Shown here: one piece after another, positions 1 through 7,947 of the stretch
How the letters are laid out: the number at the start of each line of letters is the position of its first letter
Position numbering within the stretch: the stretch's first letter is position 1
NCBI RefSeq assembly: GCF_002218085.1
Contig: NZ_BDUC01000001.1
Coordinates: 621,955 to 685,954, forward strand
Direction: 5' to 3'
DNA length: 64,000 bases
Origin: Tolypothrix sp. NIES-4075
Lineage (GTDB): Bacteria > Cyanobacteriota > Cyanobacteriia > Cyanobacteriales > Nostocaceae
The notes under the pieces: model-generated
Database searches by the model: none
The model's input: the letters and a program-made list of their open reading frames with translations, nothing else
What the model was told of the DNA's origin: nothing
Translations under genes and position numbers: made by a program

Positions 1-57
1 GCAAAAAATATTGAATTTATTTCGTTATTTTTGATCATTAAAGTTCGACAGTCTGTC

Positions 58-104
58 TTTTGACTAATGTAAAAATATAAAGCTATCTTTTGCATTAGTC
101 AAAA
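58..104. promoter_or_regulatory. 12-bp inverted repeat just upstream of the small repeat protein
   Basis: TTTTGACTAATG (58-69) and CATTAGTCAAAA (93-104) are perfect reverse complements separated by 23 nt, and the right arm ends 12 nt before the ATG at 117. It could be a dimeric repressor operator or a 5'-UTR hairpin. No regulator can be named from sequence alone. Confidence 0.5.
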
Positions 105-116
105 TTGCAATAGTAT

Positions 117-416
117 ATGTCAGACTTAAAAAAACGAAAGTTAGTATCTGTTGGGGTAGTCGCTCATGGACGTATTGCAATTGGAGTATCCGCTCATGGT
201 ATCGTTGCAATCGGAATATCGGCGCATGGTTTTATTACTGCTGGGATAGTCAGTATGGGTGTTTTCTCGCTCGGTATTGTGTCGATGGGGTTGGTAAGTG
301 TGGGAGTCGTGACAATGGGGTTAACAAGCGCAGGAATCCAAAGAATGGATTTAGCACCTCATAAAGCAAATCAATCCGGAGAAAATGAAATGCCCGGTAT
401 GCATATGAACCATTAA
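117..416 (+). CDS. small decapeptide-repeat protein with Met/His-rich tail, unknown function
   Basis: 99 residues. After a basic N-terminus, residues 13-72 form six consecutive ten-residue repeats with Gly at repeat positions 1 and 6 (GVVAHGRIAI type). The residue before the second Gly is His in the first three repeats (AHG) and Met in the last three (SMG/TMG). The C-terminus ends in MPGMHMNH. Regular Gly/hydrophobic spacing suggests a beta-helix-like stack or a membrane-associated hydrophobic rod; there is no signal peptide. The gene converges on the cobalt/nickel transporter ATPase gene and the two share a TTAA at their stops. A metal-related role is inference from the His/Met pattern and the neighbour; the family is not recognised. 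Confidence 0.7.
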   Translation: MSDLKKRKLVSVGVVAHGRIAIGVSAHGIVAIGISAHGFITAGIVSMGVFSLGIVSMGLVSVGVVTMGLTSAGIQRMDLAPHKANQSGENEMPGMHMNH

Positions 417-1192
417 CAACTAACTTTCATAGGGGCATCTTTAATTAAACAATAAGGACGACTGTAGCTGAGTGGAGGTTCTAAAGCGTGAGCTAGCAAA
501 AATTCTGAATCGTTCATTACTTGCTCAGTCTCACCATCGAAAACAATTTGCCCTTGACTCAATACAACAGTGCGGGAACAAAGTTCCAAAGCCAAATCTA
601 AATCGTGGGTAGCAATTAGTTGAGTAAAAGGCAAAGTTTTTAACAAATCAATTAACTGACGACGCGATCGCGGGTCTAATTGAGCAGAAGGTTCATCCAA
701 TACCAAAACCTGCGGATTCATCGCTAAAACCCCTGCGATCGCAATCCGTTTTTTTTCTCCTCCAGATAAATTATCAGTATTGCGTTGCCCAAACCATTCT
801 GGATCGATATCAACCGCAGCCATAGCTTGAAGAACCCGATTTTTCAGTTCTTCGTCTCGCAAACCCAAATTCATCGGACCAAAAGCAACATCTTCCCATA
901 CTGTGGGCATAAATAGCTGATTATCTGGATTTTGAAAAACCAATCCGACAAAATTACGAATTTCTCGTAAATTCTCAGGAATTACTAACCATTCACCAAT
1001 AATTACTTCTCCTTCTTGAGGTAAGGTAATTCCATTTAAGTGAAACTGCAACGTAGATTTACCTGAACCATTTGCCCCAATTAATGCTACCCGTTCCCCT
1101 GCTTCGATAGATAGATTAATTTTTTTTAAAGCCTGAGTTCCATCAGGGTAGGTATAGCTAAGATTTTTGATTCTTATGGGATTATGATGCAT
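413..1192 (-). CDS. cbiO: cobalt/nickel ECF transporter ATP-binding protein CbiO
   Basis: 259-residue ABC ATPase, the energising subunit of a group I ECF transporter for Co2+ or Ni2+ at the inner membrane. Visible motifs are Walker A GANGSGKST (39-47), Q-loop in FQNPDNQLF, signature LSGGEKKR (142-149), Walker B VLVLDE (162-167) and switch His in ATHD (about 195). QNPDNQ is characteristic of ECF ATPases. It is the last gene of the minus-strand run cbiM, PDGLE protein, cbiQ, cbiO; a 132-bp repeat-rich spacer separates it from cbiQ. Sequence cannot decide between cobalt and nickel. Confidence 0.93.
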   Translation of the reverse strand: MHHNPIRIKNLSYTYPDGTQALKKINLSIEAGERVALIGANGSGKSTLQFHLNGITLPQEGEVIIGEWLVIPENLREIRNFVGLVFQNPDNQLFMPTVWEDVAFGPMNLGLRDEELKNRVLQAMAAVDIDPEWFGQRNTDNLSGGEKKRIAIAGVLAMNPQVLVLDEPSAQLDPRSRRQLIDLLKTLPFTQLIATHDLDLALELCSRTVVLSQGQIVFDGETEQVMNDSEFLLAHALEPPLSYSRPYCLIKDAPMKVSC

Positions 1193-1211
1193 TAATATAA
1201 TCTGATATTAG

Positions 1212-1324
1212 TTAGTGGATAGTAAATAGTGGATAGTTGATAGTGGATAGTTGATAGTGGATAGTGATAGCGTGGTAAATCTTAACAACTATCAACCAAC
1301 AACCAACAACTAACCACTAACAAA
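1212..1324. repeat. short tandem repeats with complementary tail (STRR-type)
   Basis: Between cbiQ and cbiO the + strand has repeated GTGGATAGTTGATA units (about 1215-1268) followed by their approximate complement (AACAACTATCAACCAACA...), giving a potential long hairpin inside the operon. Such short tandem repeats are common in heterocystous cyanobacteria. Confidence 0.6.
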
Positions 1325-2101
1325 TTACAAAATAAAATAAACAGCTTGTCCAAGTAGTGCTAAAATGAGCGTCAAAGTTAAAGCGATCGCATCATTTCGT
1401 CCTGGTTGTGGTAATTTTTCTATCGGTAATACTCCTTGATAACCCCGCGACAGCATCGCTTGATGAACGCGGTTTCCTCGCTCGTAAGTGCGGATAAACA
1501 ACCCTCCGATCATATTGCCAACTACCAAGCGGATACTACGATTGCTGTTCATCAAGTTGCGCGATGCTGCTGCCCGTCGCATGATGTTAAACTCACCGAT
1601 CAACACACTAATATAGCGATACATTGAAGCCAAAATTGCGACTAACAAAGGTGGGGTTCGCAGTTCGATTAAAGCATTAAGCAACGCCGATACCGAAGTT
1701 GTTAAAGTTAACAAATTCAACATCAGTAAAGATAGCAACGCCTTAGTAGTGACACTACCTAAGACAGTTAGCCCGACTGTAGTAATTTGCAGCGGACCCC
1801 AAGCCCAAAGCACTGTACCACCACCTCGGAACAAAGTACCCAAAAGCACAACACCGACAAAACCCAACTCAACCGCTAAACGTTTTAGTAGCACGCTGAA
1901 GGTGACTTTACTGAGTAATAAAACGCTTGCCACAGCCAAGCCATAAATTGCCCAAGTCCACCAATGTCCATTTGGTGTCAGGGCAATTGCAAACACAAGC
2001 AGCAATGTACATAGTATCCGGGTGCGGGGAGCGAGTTTGTGCCAGGGAGTAACCTGTTTACTATTAACATCAAGCGCGATCGCACCAATATGCAGCAGCA
2101 T
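1325..2101 (-). CDS. cbiQ: cobalt/nickel ECF transporter transmembrane protein CbiQ
   Basis: 258-residue T-component that couples ATP hydrolysis by CbiO to the substrate-binding CbiM. It has five or so hydrophobic segments, with membrane stretches near 29-50, 52-65, 80-95 and 105-150 and a final C-terminal segment (LTLTLILALLGQAVYFIL). The cytoplasmic coupling loop carries the two Ala/Ser-Arg-Asn/Gly motifs expected of the family (ASRNLMNS and LSRGYQG), with TYERGNRVHQAML between them. Length fits CbiQ. It lies downstream of the PDGLE gene in the same operon. Confidence 0.93.
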   Translation of the reverse strand: MLLHIGAIALDVNSKQVTPWHKLAPRTRILCTLLLVFAIALTPNGHWWTWAIYGLAVASVLLLSKVTFSVLLKRLAVELGFVGVVLLGTLFRGGGTVLWAWGPLQITTVGLTVLGSVTTKALLSLLMLNLLTLTTSVSALLNALIELRTPPLLVAILASMYRYISVLIGEFNIMRRAAASRNLMNSNRSIRLVVGNMIGGLFIRTYERGNRVHQAMLSRGYQGVLPIEKLPQPGRNDAIALTLTLILALLGQAVYFIL

Positions 2102-2209
2102 TTAAGAATTTTAGATTTTAGATTTTGGATTGAGAAGGGGTAAGGGTAAAAATTAAAAGTTAAAAGGGAATTTTCTTTTCTTCCCTTTCCCCCTCTTTTT
2201 TCATGTCGT

Positions 2210-2578
2210 TTATTCTGAATCATCGGTGTACCGGGATTCATCATACTCAGGATGAGATGATCCCGAACCACGTACAACTAGTTTGCCTATTCCCCAAGCC
2301 AAGCCAAAAACGGCTAAAGTTCCGACTAAGCCAGCGATGGGAGTGGCTACTGCTTCGGGTACACCTCTAAGGGCATATTCATCAAACACAGCGTAGAAGG
2401 GTAGCTTTTTCGCTGGTGCATCTTCATGTGCTTTATTGTCAAATTTTAGATCCTGCGAAACTCGATCCAAGCCATCAGGATTTTTACTAGCAAAGGGAGA
2501 AAGAAAAATTGCAATTAGCAAAGCAATACCCAAACCAGCTATTACAAAAGCACGATTGCGCGGCGTATCATTACTCAT
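2210..2578 (-). CDS. PDGLE-domain protein (CbiN/NikN-like auxiliary subunit)
   Basis: 122 residues from the ATG at 2578; a longer reading frame exists, but the MSNDTPRNRAF start places a membrane helix at 9-27 at the N-terminus, as in the family. The PDGL motif follows the first helix (KNPDGLDRVSQDL) and a second helix lies near 85-108 (AGLVGTLAVFGLAWGIGKL). PDGLE proteins stand alone or fused to CbiM/NikM and act as small auxiliary subunits of Co/Ni ECF importers. It starts 13 nt after the cbiM stop, so the two are probably co-translated. Confidence 0.85.
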   Translation of the reverse strand: MSNDTPRNRAFVIAGLGIALLIAIFLSPFASKNPDGLDRVSQDLKFDNKAHEDAPAKKLPFYAVFDEYALRGVPEAVATPIAGLVGTLAVFGLAWGIGKLVVRGSGSSHPEYDESRYTDDSE

Positions 2579-2591
2579 AGTTGAATCCCTA

Positions 2592-3314
2592 TTAATAACG
2601 CGACAGAGGACGAGAAACAATAGCTTTACGTGGGGGATCGTAAAATAAATCCGGTCGAGTCCGCCAAATAAACGAAAGAGCTACTACGGTAATCGCTGCC
2701 TCACCAATACCGATTAATACGTGCCATGATGCCATCGCAGCCAAAGCCACCGTTAACGGAACTGTTCCAGATATAGCTAGTTCTACAGCACATACAACAG
2801 AGGCAACGACTACACTTGTCCAAGCTGCAACAGAGGAAGCAATTACCATTCCTGACAATTTATTGCCACCTATGGCAAACCGAATTGCTTTGTATAGATA
2901 ATAACCACCAAACGTGCCAATCAACCCCATATTAAAAATGTTGGCACCCAGAACAGTCAAGCCCCCATCTTGGAATATTACACCTTGGACGATAAACACC
3001 GACACCATGACCAAAGAGCCAGCCCACGGACCCAACAAAGCACCTGCGAGGGTTCCACCCAAAAGGTGTCCGGAAGTACCCCCAGGAATAGGGAAATTTA
3101 TCATTTGAGCCGCAAAGATAAAAGCACCACATACTCCCATTAGAGGTACAGCTCGTTCTTGGTATTCTGTCTGCGCTCTCTTAAGCGCGAGTGCAATCAA
3201 AGCGATCGCAATTACCCATGTCACAGCGATAATAGGTAAGCTCAGAAAGCCATCGGGGATGTGCATAGCTAACTGCGGCTGAGTTATCCAATGCAACCAG
3301 CTTGAGTAGGTCAT
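2592..3314 (-). CDS. cbiM: cobalt/nickel ECF transporter substrate-capture protein CbiM
   Basis: Polytopic S-component that binds the metal ion. The diagnostic MHIPDGFLS segment, whose Met-His supplies N-terminal metal ligands in CbiM/NikM, is followed by the conserved INFPIPGGTSGHLLGG and LGANIFNMG motifs. MHIPDG lies 16 residues inside this ATG start (20 inside a GTG start at 3326). The preceding segment ends QLA just before it, so either a cleaved signal peptide exposes the Met-His, as in enterobacterial CbiM, or translation starts at the ATG at 3266. None of the candidates has a strong Shine-Dalgarno. It is the first gene of the operon. Confidence 0.92.
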   Translation of the reverse strand: MTYSSWLHWITQPQLAMHIPDGFLSLPIIAVTWVIAIALIALALKRAQTEYQERAVPLMGVCGAFIFAAQMINFPIPGGTSGHLLGGTLAGALLGPWAGSLVMVSVFIVQGVIFQDGGLTVLGANIFNMGLIGTFGGYYLYKAIRFAIGGNKLSGMVIASSVAAWTSVVVASVVCAVELAISGTVPLTVALAAMASWHVLIGIGEAAITVVALSFIWRTRPDLFYDPPRKAIVSRPLSRY

Positions 3315-3326
3315 AAAAGCCAACAC

Positions 3327-3612
3327 AATGATTTCCGTAATTTAAAGACTTTTTTAGTCAGGTTAGGCAATATACGCAACATTCGACATTAACTGAGAAT
3401 TTCCTAATATTTCAATCCTATGGGGGGGCATTTTTACTTAAGTGAGGGATGGGGGGATGGGGAGAGGGGGGGATGGGGGGAAAGAATTATTCTCATTGTC
3501 TGCTTGTCTCCTTGTCCCCCCACTCCCCATGCCAGGGATTGACCGGAAAATTGATAAAAATTACAGAATCAATGGGTATTATTATTTGGGTTTAATAAGT
3601 GGTGGGGTATTA
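3327..3612. other. divergent intergenic region with G-rich tract
   Basis: 286 bp between the divergent cbiM and lipoprotein genes. It holds several runs of four to seven G between about 3421 and 3480, which could fold as a G-quadruplex on the + strand. No cobalamin-riboswitch core was recognised. Confidence 0.5.
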
Positions 3613-4092
3613 ATGTTGGTTTGGCGTAAACATATTGTTATTATTCCTGTTGGTCTGAGCATCGCTTTGTTGCTCAGTGGTTGCGATAACAGCAAAGTTG
3701 CTCAGTGCGATCGCCTCATGAAGGCTGTTAGTGAAGGAAATGCTCTGATTGACAAAAATAAAGGTCAGCAGGTGACAACCAGTTTGAAACTGGCTAAGGA
3801 TCTCGAAGCTGTCACCAAATCGCTCAAGCAAATGAACCTACCAGACCCCGAACTGAAAAAATATCAAGACAAATTTGTGAAAGTGTTTGACACTCTCAGC
3901 AAACAGATAACCAAAGCAGGTAAAGCTCTTGGTTCAGCTAAAACAGCACAAGCCTCAGAATCTGGTAGGGAAAGAATACAAAAAGCCAGAACAGATATCG
4001 ATACCGCATTGACATCCGCCGAAACTACGGCTAAACAGTCTGACGCTTTAGAAGCTGAGGTGAAAAAGTACTGTAGCGCAAGCAAAAAGTAA
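3613..4092 (+). CDS. putative lipoprotein with helical C-terminal domain
   Basis: 159 residues from the ATG at 3613, preceded by GGTGGGG as a plausible ribosome-binding site; the frame is open further upstream but through G-rich intergenic repeat. The signal peptide (MLVWRKHIVIIPVGLSIALLLSGC) has a lipobox LLSGC, so a lipid-anchored periplasmic protein is expected. The rest is charged and helical (KLAKDLEAVTKSLKQM..., DTALTSAETTAKQ) and ends in a Cys-containing tail. No catalytic motif is visible and the family is not identified. Confidence 0.75.
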   Translation: MLVWRKHIVIIPVGLSIALLLSGCDNSKVAQCDRLMKAVSEGNALIDKNKGQQVTTSLKLAKDLEAVTKSLKQMNLPDPELKKYQDKFVKVFDTLSKQITKAGKALGSAKTAQASESGRERIQKARTDIDTALTSAETTAKQSDALEAEVKKYCSASKK

Positions 4093-4148
4093 TTTATCTA
4101 GGTCAGGACTTACGCAACTGGCACATATCTTTGTGTCAATAGAGTCAA

Positions 4149-4194
4149 GGGGAGCCAGCGCGGGTTAAGAGCGCCCTCGGCGACTGGCTCTCCC
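4149..4194. repeat. palindromic intergenic repeat (GAGCCAG...CTGGCTC)
   Basis: GAGCCAG (4152-4158) and CTGGCTC (4184-4190) form a GC-rich hairpin downstream of the lipoprotein gene. A related GGGGAGCCAGTGCG element lies inside the broken kinase gene near 56.25 kb, so this is a dispersed repeat rather than a dedicated terminator. Confidence 0.5.
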
Positions 4195-4330
4195 GTTGGG
4201 CTAATGGCAACAAAGCAGTTATCGGTTGAAAACTATTAGTAATTTATATTACTCATAGTTACGAAATATTCCTGAGCTACACCAATTTTGTCTGTCAAGA
4301 GAAATATTGGTGTTAGTAAAGTGAAATACA

Positions 4331-6256
4331 ATGAGCGATATCGGTCTGCTGATGGCAGGCGTGTTAACTGCTGGGCAAGCATTTCCGCCCAAATTACCTG
4401 AACAGCCATTACTTGATTCAGATAATGTGGTGCAGCAGTCAAAACAGAGTGAGGCAAAGAAAATTGTCCCACCGACCCAAATCACACCACCTGAATTGAT
4501 ACAACCAGATGCGAGTCTCCAAACCGTCCAGTCAGCGTTAAAACCAGAGCATCAAAATATACTTAATAAAATTAGAGAAAAAATTCCCTCTCAAGGCTCC
4601 TTTGTTCAAGTAGGGGATAAGGGAAATAAGGGAAATAAGGGAGACAAGGGGGCAGGGGACAGGGGGCAGGGGGAGTTTACCTCCTCGTCTTCGTTGTCTT
4701 CCCCCACTCCCCGCATCCCCCCCTCTCCCCCTCCTCCACTTCCTCCATCCCCCGAAATGTCTCAAGTCACATCGGTGTCGCAACTGGACGATGTGCAACC
4801 TTCAGACTGGGCAATTGGAGCTTTGCAATCTCTGGTAGAGCGCTATGGCTGCATTGCGGGATATCCAAATAGGACTTATCTAGGCAACACCGCTATCAAT
4901 CGTTATGAATTTGCGGCTGGTTTACAGCATTGTCTAGAGCAGATTAATAAATTAATAACTAACAATACAGCTAATACTGTTAAAGATGAGGATTTAATCA
5001 AGCTGCAACGCTTGCAAACTGAGTTTCAAGCAGAGTTAAAGCAAGTTGAGCAGCGGGTAGACAATTTAGAAAGCCAGACTAGCGAAATACAAGCAAATCA
5101 GTTTTCCACCACGACGCGACTATTTGGGCAAGCTATTTTTAGCCTCCAGGGAACGAATAGCGCTGATGTGGATTTGTTTCCTAGAGATAAAGTGCCAGAA
5201 CGCAAGGCAGAAACGAATCTGACTTTTGCCAATAGCGTACAACTAACCCTCGCGACTTCGTTTACAGGGCAAGATTTACTGCTAACTGGGCTGAGTTCGG
5301 GAAATTTAAATTCTTCTGCGTCTTCAGTATTTAACAATATGGGGCGGTTGGGTTTTGAGTCAAATACAAATAACGATTTATATATCAGTGATTTATCTTA
5401 TCGATTTCCGGTTTCAGACAACTTAGGAATTATTGTTGGTACGGTGGGTGTTAATCCTACGAACACCTTTCGCGGTATTAATCCTCTAGAAGGTACTGGA
5501 GAGGGAGCAATTTCTTTATTAGGTCAGCGTAACCCGATTTTGGCAATTGGTAATGGCACTGGCGGTGTTGGCTTTGACTGGCAAATAAGCGATCGCCTGA
5601 GTTTACAAGGCGTTTACAGTGCCGAAATTCCCAGTTTTCCCGGTAATATCCAAGCTGGCGGACTTTTTGGCGGCAGATATACCGCCGGCGCTCAACTAAC
5701 TGTAGCACCCACCAATAACATCGATGTCGGGGTGCATTATCTTTTCTCCCACTCCCCCGATGGCTTACTAGGAACCGGTATCGGCGATGCTCAGTTAATT
5801 TCTCCTTTTGCACCTGCGACAGCTTTTAATACCCATGCTGTCGGCGCTACCGTCACATGGCGCATTAATCCTAACTTTAACTTAGGCGGTTGGGGAGGCT
5901 GGACTCACTCAAATCCAGTCAATCTTTCTGGAAGCGTGGAAACTACAAACTGGATGGTATTCGCTGCTTTTCCCAATTTACTGCGTTCCGGCAATTTGGG
6001 GGGTATTCTTGTCGGACAACCTCCGAAAATTACTTCTAGTTCTTTACCTGAAGGATTCAATTTTCCCAACTTTTCTGAAGGAGGTACAGCGGGTGGACGC
6101 GACGCCACATCACTGCACGTAGAACTTTTTTATCGCGCCCAACTCAATGACAATATCTCTCTCACTCCGGGTGTCTTTGTGATTTTCAATCCAGATCACA
6201 ACGCTGCTAACGATCCCTTGGTAGTAGGGGCATTAAGAGCAACATTCCGGTTTTAA
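4331..6256 (+). CDS. SLH-domain OprB-type cyanobacterial outer-membrane porin
   Basis: 641 residues. One S-layer-homology domain (about 148-205, ending INRYEFAAGLQHCLEQ), a coiled coil (about 218-255) and a C-terminal OprB-like beta-barrel ending in a terminal Phe (RATFRF). This is the architecture of cyanobacterial porins that bind cell-wall polysaccharide through SLH and form solute or iron channels. The N-terminus is odd: MSDIGLLMAGVLTAGQA lacks the usual basic region of a Sec signal and an in-frame stop lies just upstream (4322-4324), so the original signal may be shortened. Residues 96-142 are low-complexity sequence from a G/C-run repeat. Confidence 0.88.
   Translation: MSDIGLLMAGVLTAGQAFPPKLPEQPLLDSDNVVQQSKQSEAKKIVPPTQITPPELIQPDASLQTVQSALKPEHQNILNKIREKIPSQGSFVQVGDKGNKGNKGDKGAGDRGQGEFTSSSSLSSPTPRIPPSPPPPLPPSPEMSQVTSVSQLDDVQPSDWAIGALQSLVERYGCIAGYPNRTYLGNTAINRYEFAAGLQHCLEQINKLITNNTANTVKDEDLIKLQRLQTEFQAELKQVEQRVDNLESQTSEIQANQFSTTTRLFGQAIFSLQGTNSADVDLFPRDKVPERKAETNLTFANSVQLTLATSFTGQDLLLTGLSSGNLNSSASSVFNNMGRLGFESNTNNDLYISDLSYRFPVSDNLGIIVGTVGVNPTNTFRGINPLEGTGEGAISLLGQRNPILAIGNGTGGVGFDWQISDRLSLQGVYSAEIPSFPGNIQAGGLFGGRYTAGAQLTVAPTNNIDVGVHYLFSHSPDGLLGTGIGDAQLISPFAPATAFNTHAVGATVTWRINPNFNLGGWGGWTHSNPVNLSGSVETTNWMVFAAFPNLLRSGNLGGILVGQPPKITSSSLPEGFNFPNFSEGGTAGGRDATSLHVELFYRAQLNDNISLTPGVFVIFNPDHNAANDPLVVGALRATFRF
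4616..4756. repeat. G-run/C-run repeat embedded in the porin gene
   Basis: The + strand shows GGGATAAGGGAAATAAGGG-like and GGGGGCAGGGG runs followed by CCCCACTCCCC-like runs, the same composition as the intergenic repeats at 7.67-7.85 and 25.5 kb. It is translated as KGNKGNKGDKGAGDRGQG and PSPPPPLPPSP, between the N-terminus and the SLH domain. Confidence 0.65.
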
Positions 6257-6321
6257 ATCTGTACGGATGTAAATGTAAATAAATGCACTAATTGCATACG
6301 GGTGTAGTCAGTTTTTCATTT

Positions 6322-6380
6322 TCACGCGCGTAATCAAAGCAGAGATTCCCCTGCTGTAAAAACATGCGTGATTTTTTTTT
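6322..6380 (+). terminator. Rho-independent terminator after the porin gene
   Basis: TCACGC (6322-6327) pairs with GCGTGA (6366-6371), with an inner GCAG/CTGC stem, and is followed directly by nine T (6372-6380). Confidence 0.6.
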
Positions 6381-6404
6381 GCATATTAATCAAGGAAGTT
6401 TTCA

Positions 6405-7664
6405 ATGCAATTAAAATCGTCAGCAATTAAAACCAAATCCAACTCCCAAGTTAAGAGTTTCGTAGTGAGCGCTTCAGCGCTCAAAAGGACTAAAGTCCTT
6501 ACTACATTATTCACGCATCAAAATTCCTTTAATGGACTACTAGTTATTACTAGCACTATAGCCGCAGCCATTATCGGTTTCTCTTCAGAATCTGCTTTTG
6601 CTCAAATCACAATTCAAAGCACTGGCACTTTATCAGGTACTATCCAACTTCCCAAATTTAATCCCAACTTCAATAAGATTGATACTCGTGTAGATACAGA
6701 TTCCAAGGGTACTTATTCCCGCCAAGGAGTACCCTTGTATACCTCTAACTATGTGAAAGTACAAACTCGCGCCGATGGCAGTCTGCATTACTTCGTTGAC
6801 TTTAAAGGTATTCCAGTTGTCTCATTTGATGGCTTGCTGACTTCGCCAGCACTTTCAAGCGGTGACTTGACATCCTATAATTATCAAGGAAAATTGCCCG
6901 GAACCAAATTTCAAGCTGTAGTTCAAGATGAGTTTGGGTTAAAAAAAGCGTTTTACACTGGCATTGTCACCGATCCAAAAACCGGACAGCAGTATCAAGG
7001 TACTTTTACAGTAACTGGACAAGGACCGCGATATAGCGATCGCAATGGTAGTGCTACCCCTACAGTCTTTGATTTCAAGTCGGATATACCAGGTAAGCCA
7101 ACCGTCACCTCCTTGAAAATGACTAATGCGCCTCTGATAAAATTGTTCATCACTATTCCCGCAGGTGCAACTCCCATCACTCCCCGTAGTGATGCTGGTG
7201 TTACACCGATTGCTGGTGGTGGTACACCGATTGATGCTGGTGGTGTTACACCGATTGCTGGTGGTACACCGATTGTGACTGGTGGTGGTACACCAATTGA
7301 TGTTGGTGGTGGTACACCGATTGATGCTGGTGGTGGTACACCGATTGTGACTGGTGCTGTTACACCGATTGATGCTGGTGGTGGTACACCGATTGTGACT
7401 GGTGGTGTTACACCAATTGATGTTGGTGGTGATACACCGATTGGTAGTGAGATTATATCGCCGATACCAAAAGCGATCGCAACATCAAATTCTCCCTCAC
7501 CCACTGCTGAACCCAATATAGAATTCAGTAACGGTAATTCTTTGGCACTCAATCCTTTAAGTCTTGCTAACAGTATTTGTTCGCGCAAAGATGTAAATTG
7601 CCACACAAAACCATCTGCACCCAAGCAAACTATTGGTCCCCGCAGTCGAGTGCTGCTGCGTTAG
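6405..7664 (+). CDS. secreted protein with TPI/Gly tandem repeats, unknown function
   Basis: 419 residues. Signal peptide with an unusually long n-region (about 44 residues), a hydrophobic core (LLVITSTIAAAIIGF) and cleavage site AFA-Q near residue 68. A middle domain of about 190 residues has no recognised family. Residues about 263-347 are a repeat tract with unit GGGTPID(A/V)GG or GGTPIVTGG. The n-region segment VVSASALKRTKVLTT is encoded by a palindromic intergenic repeat (6462-6505), which lengthens the N-terminus. The gene stands alone between porin terminator and intergenic repeats. Confidence 0.75.
   Translation: MQLKSSAIKTKSNSQVKSFVVSASALKRTKVLTTLFTHQNSFNGLLVITSTIAAAIIGFSSESAFAQITIQSTGTLSGTIQLPKFNPNFNKIDTRVDTDSKGTYSRQGVPLYTSNYVKVQTRADGSLHYFVDFKGIPVVSFDGLLTSPALSSGDLTSYNYQGKLPGTKFQAVVQDEFGLKKAFYTGIVTDPKTGQQYQGTFTVTGQGPRYSDRNGSATPTVFDFKSDIPGKPTVTSLKMTNAPLIKLFITIPAGATPITPRSDAGVTPIAGGGTPIDAGGVTPIAGGTPIVTGGGTPIDVGGGTPIDAGGGTPIVTGAVTPIDAGGGTPIVTGGVTPIDVGGDTPIGSEIISPIPKAIATSNSPSPTAEPNIEFSNGNSLALNPLSLANSICSRKDVNCHTKPSAPKQTIGPRSRVLLR
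6462..6505. repeat. dispersed palindromic repeat inside the signal-peptide coding region
   Basis: GTAGTGAGCGCTTCAGCGCTC then AGGACTAAAGTCCTTACTAC: two adjacent palindromes matching the element seen twice at 15.18-15.30 kb and partly at 13.83 kb. Confidence 0.7.
7195..7446 (+). repeat. in-frame tandem repeat of the secreted protein
   Basis: About eight or nine degenerate copies of a 24-30 bp unit around GGTACACCGATTG(A/T)TG, encoding Gly-Thr-Pro-Ile repeats. The low sequence divergence suggests recent slippage expansion. Confidence 0.8.
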
Positions 7665-7670
7665 GGGAAT

Positions 7671-7845
7671 TGGTAATTGGTAATTGGGCATTGGGCATTG
7701 GGAATTGGCAATAAAAAGAAGCTAGACGTATTTCACAGCCACACATAGACCATGCCCGATGCCCACTTGGACGATGCCCCATTCCCCATTCCCCATGCCC
7801 CATTACCACTCCCCATTGCCCATTCCCCATTCCCCACTCCCCGAT
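7671..7845. repeat. inverted GGGGAATTGG/CCCCATTCCC intergenic repeats
   Basis: G-rich units (TTGGTAATTGGGCATTGGG) at 7673-7715 face C-rich units (CCCCATTCCCCATTCCCC) at 7775-7845, so the spacer can form a long imperfect hairpin. It lacks a coding frame with start signal. Confidence 0.7.
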
Positions 7846-7947
7846 AAAACTCTGAAAATCTCGAATACGCACAATTTGGCAAGAAAAACAACACGGCTGG
7901 TAATTGCAGCTCTTAAAATAGTGTCAATCACACCTTAATGATTGGAA

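Noticed and set aside
3327..3441. Cobalamin riboswitch upstream of cbiM
   Set aside because: The region is too short and lacks the conserved B12-box sequence.
6995..7624. Minus-strand 209-residue reading frame with TPI/GVPP repeats
   Set aside because: It is the mirror of the tandem repeat in the secreted protein gene, with no start signal of its own.
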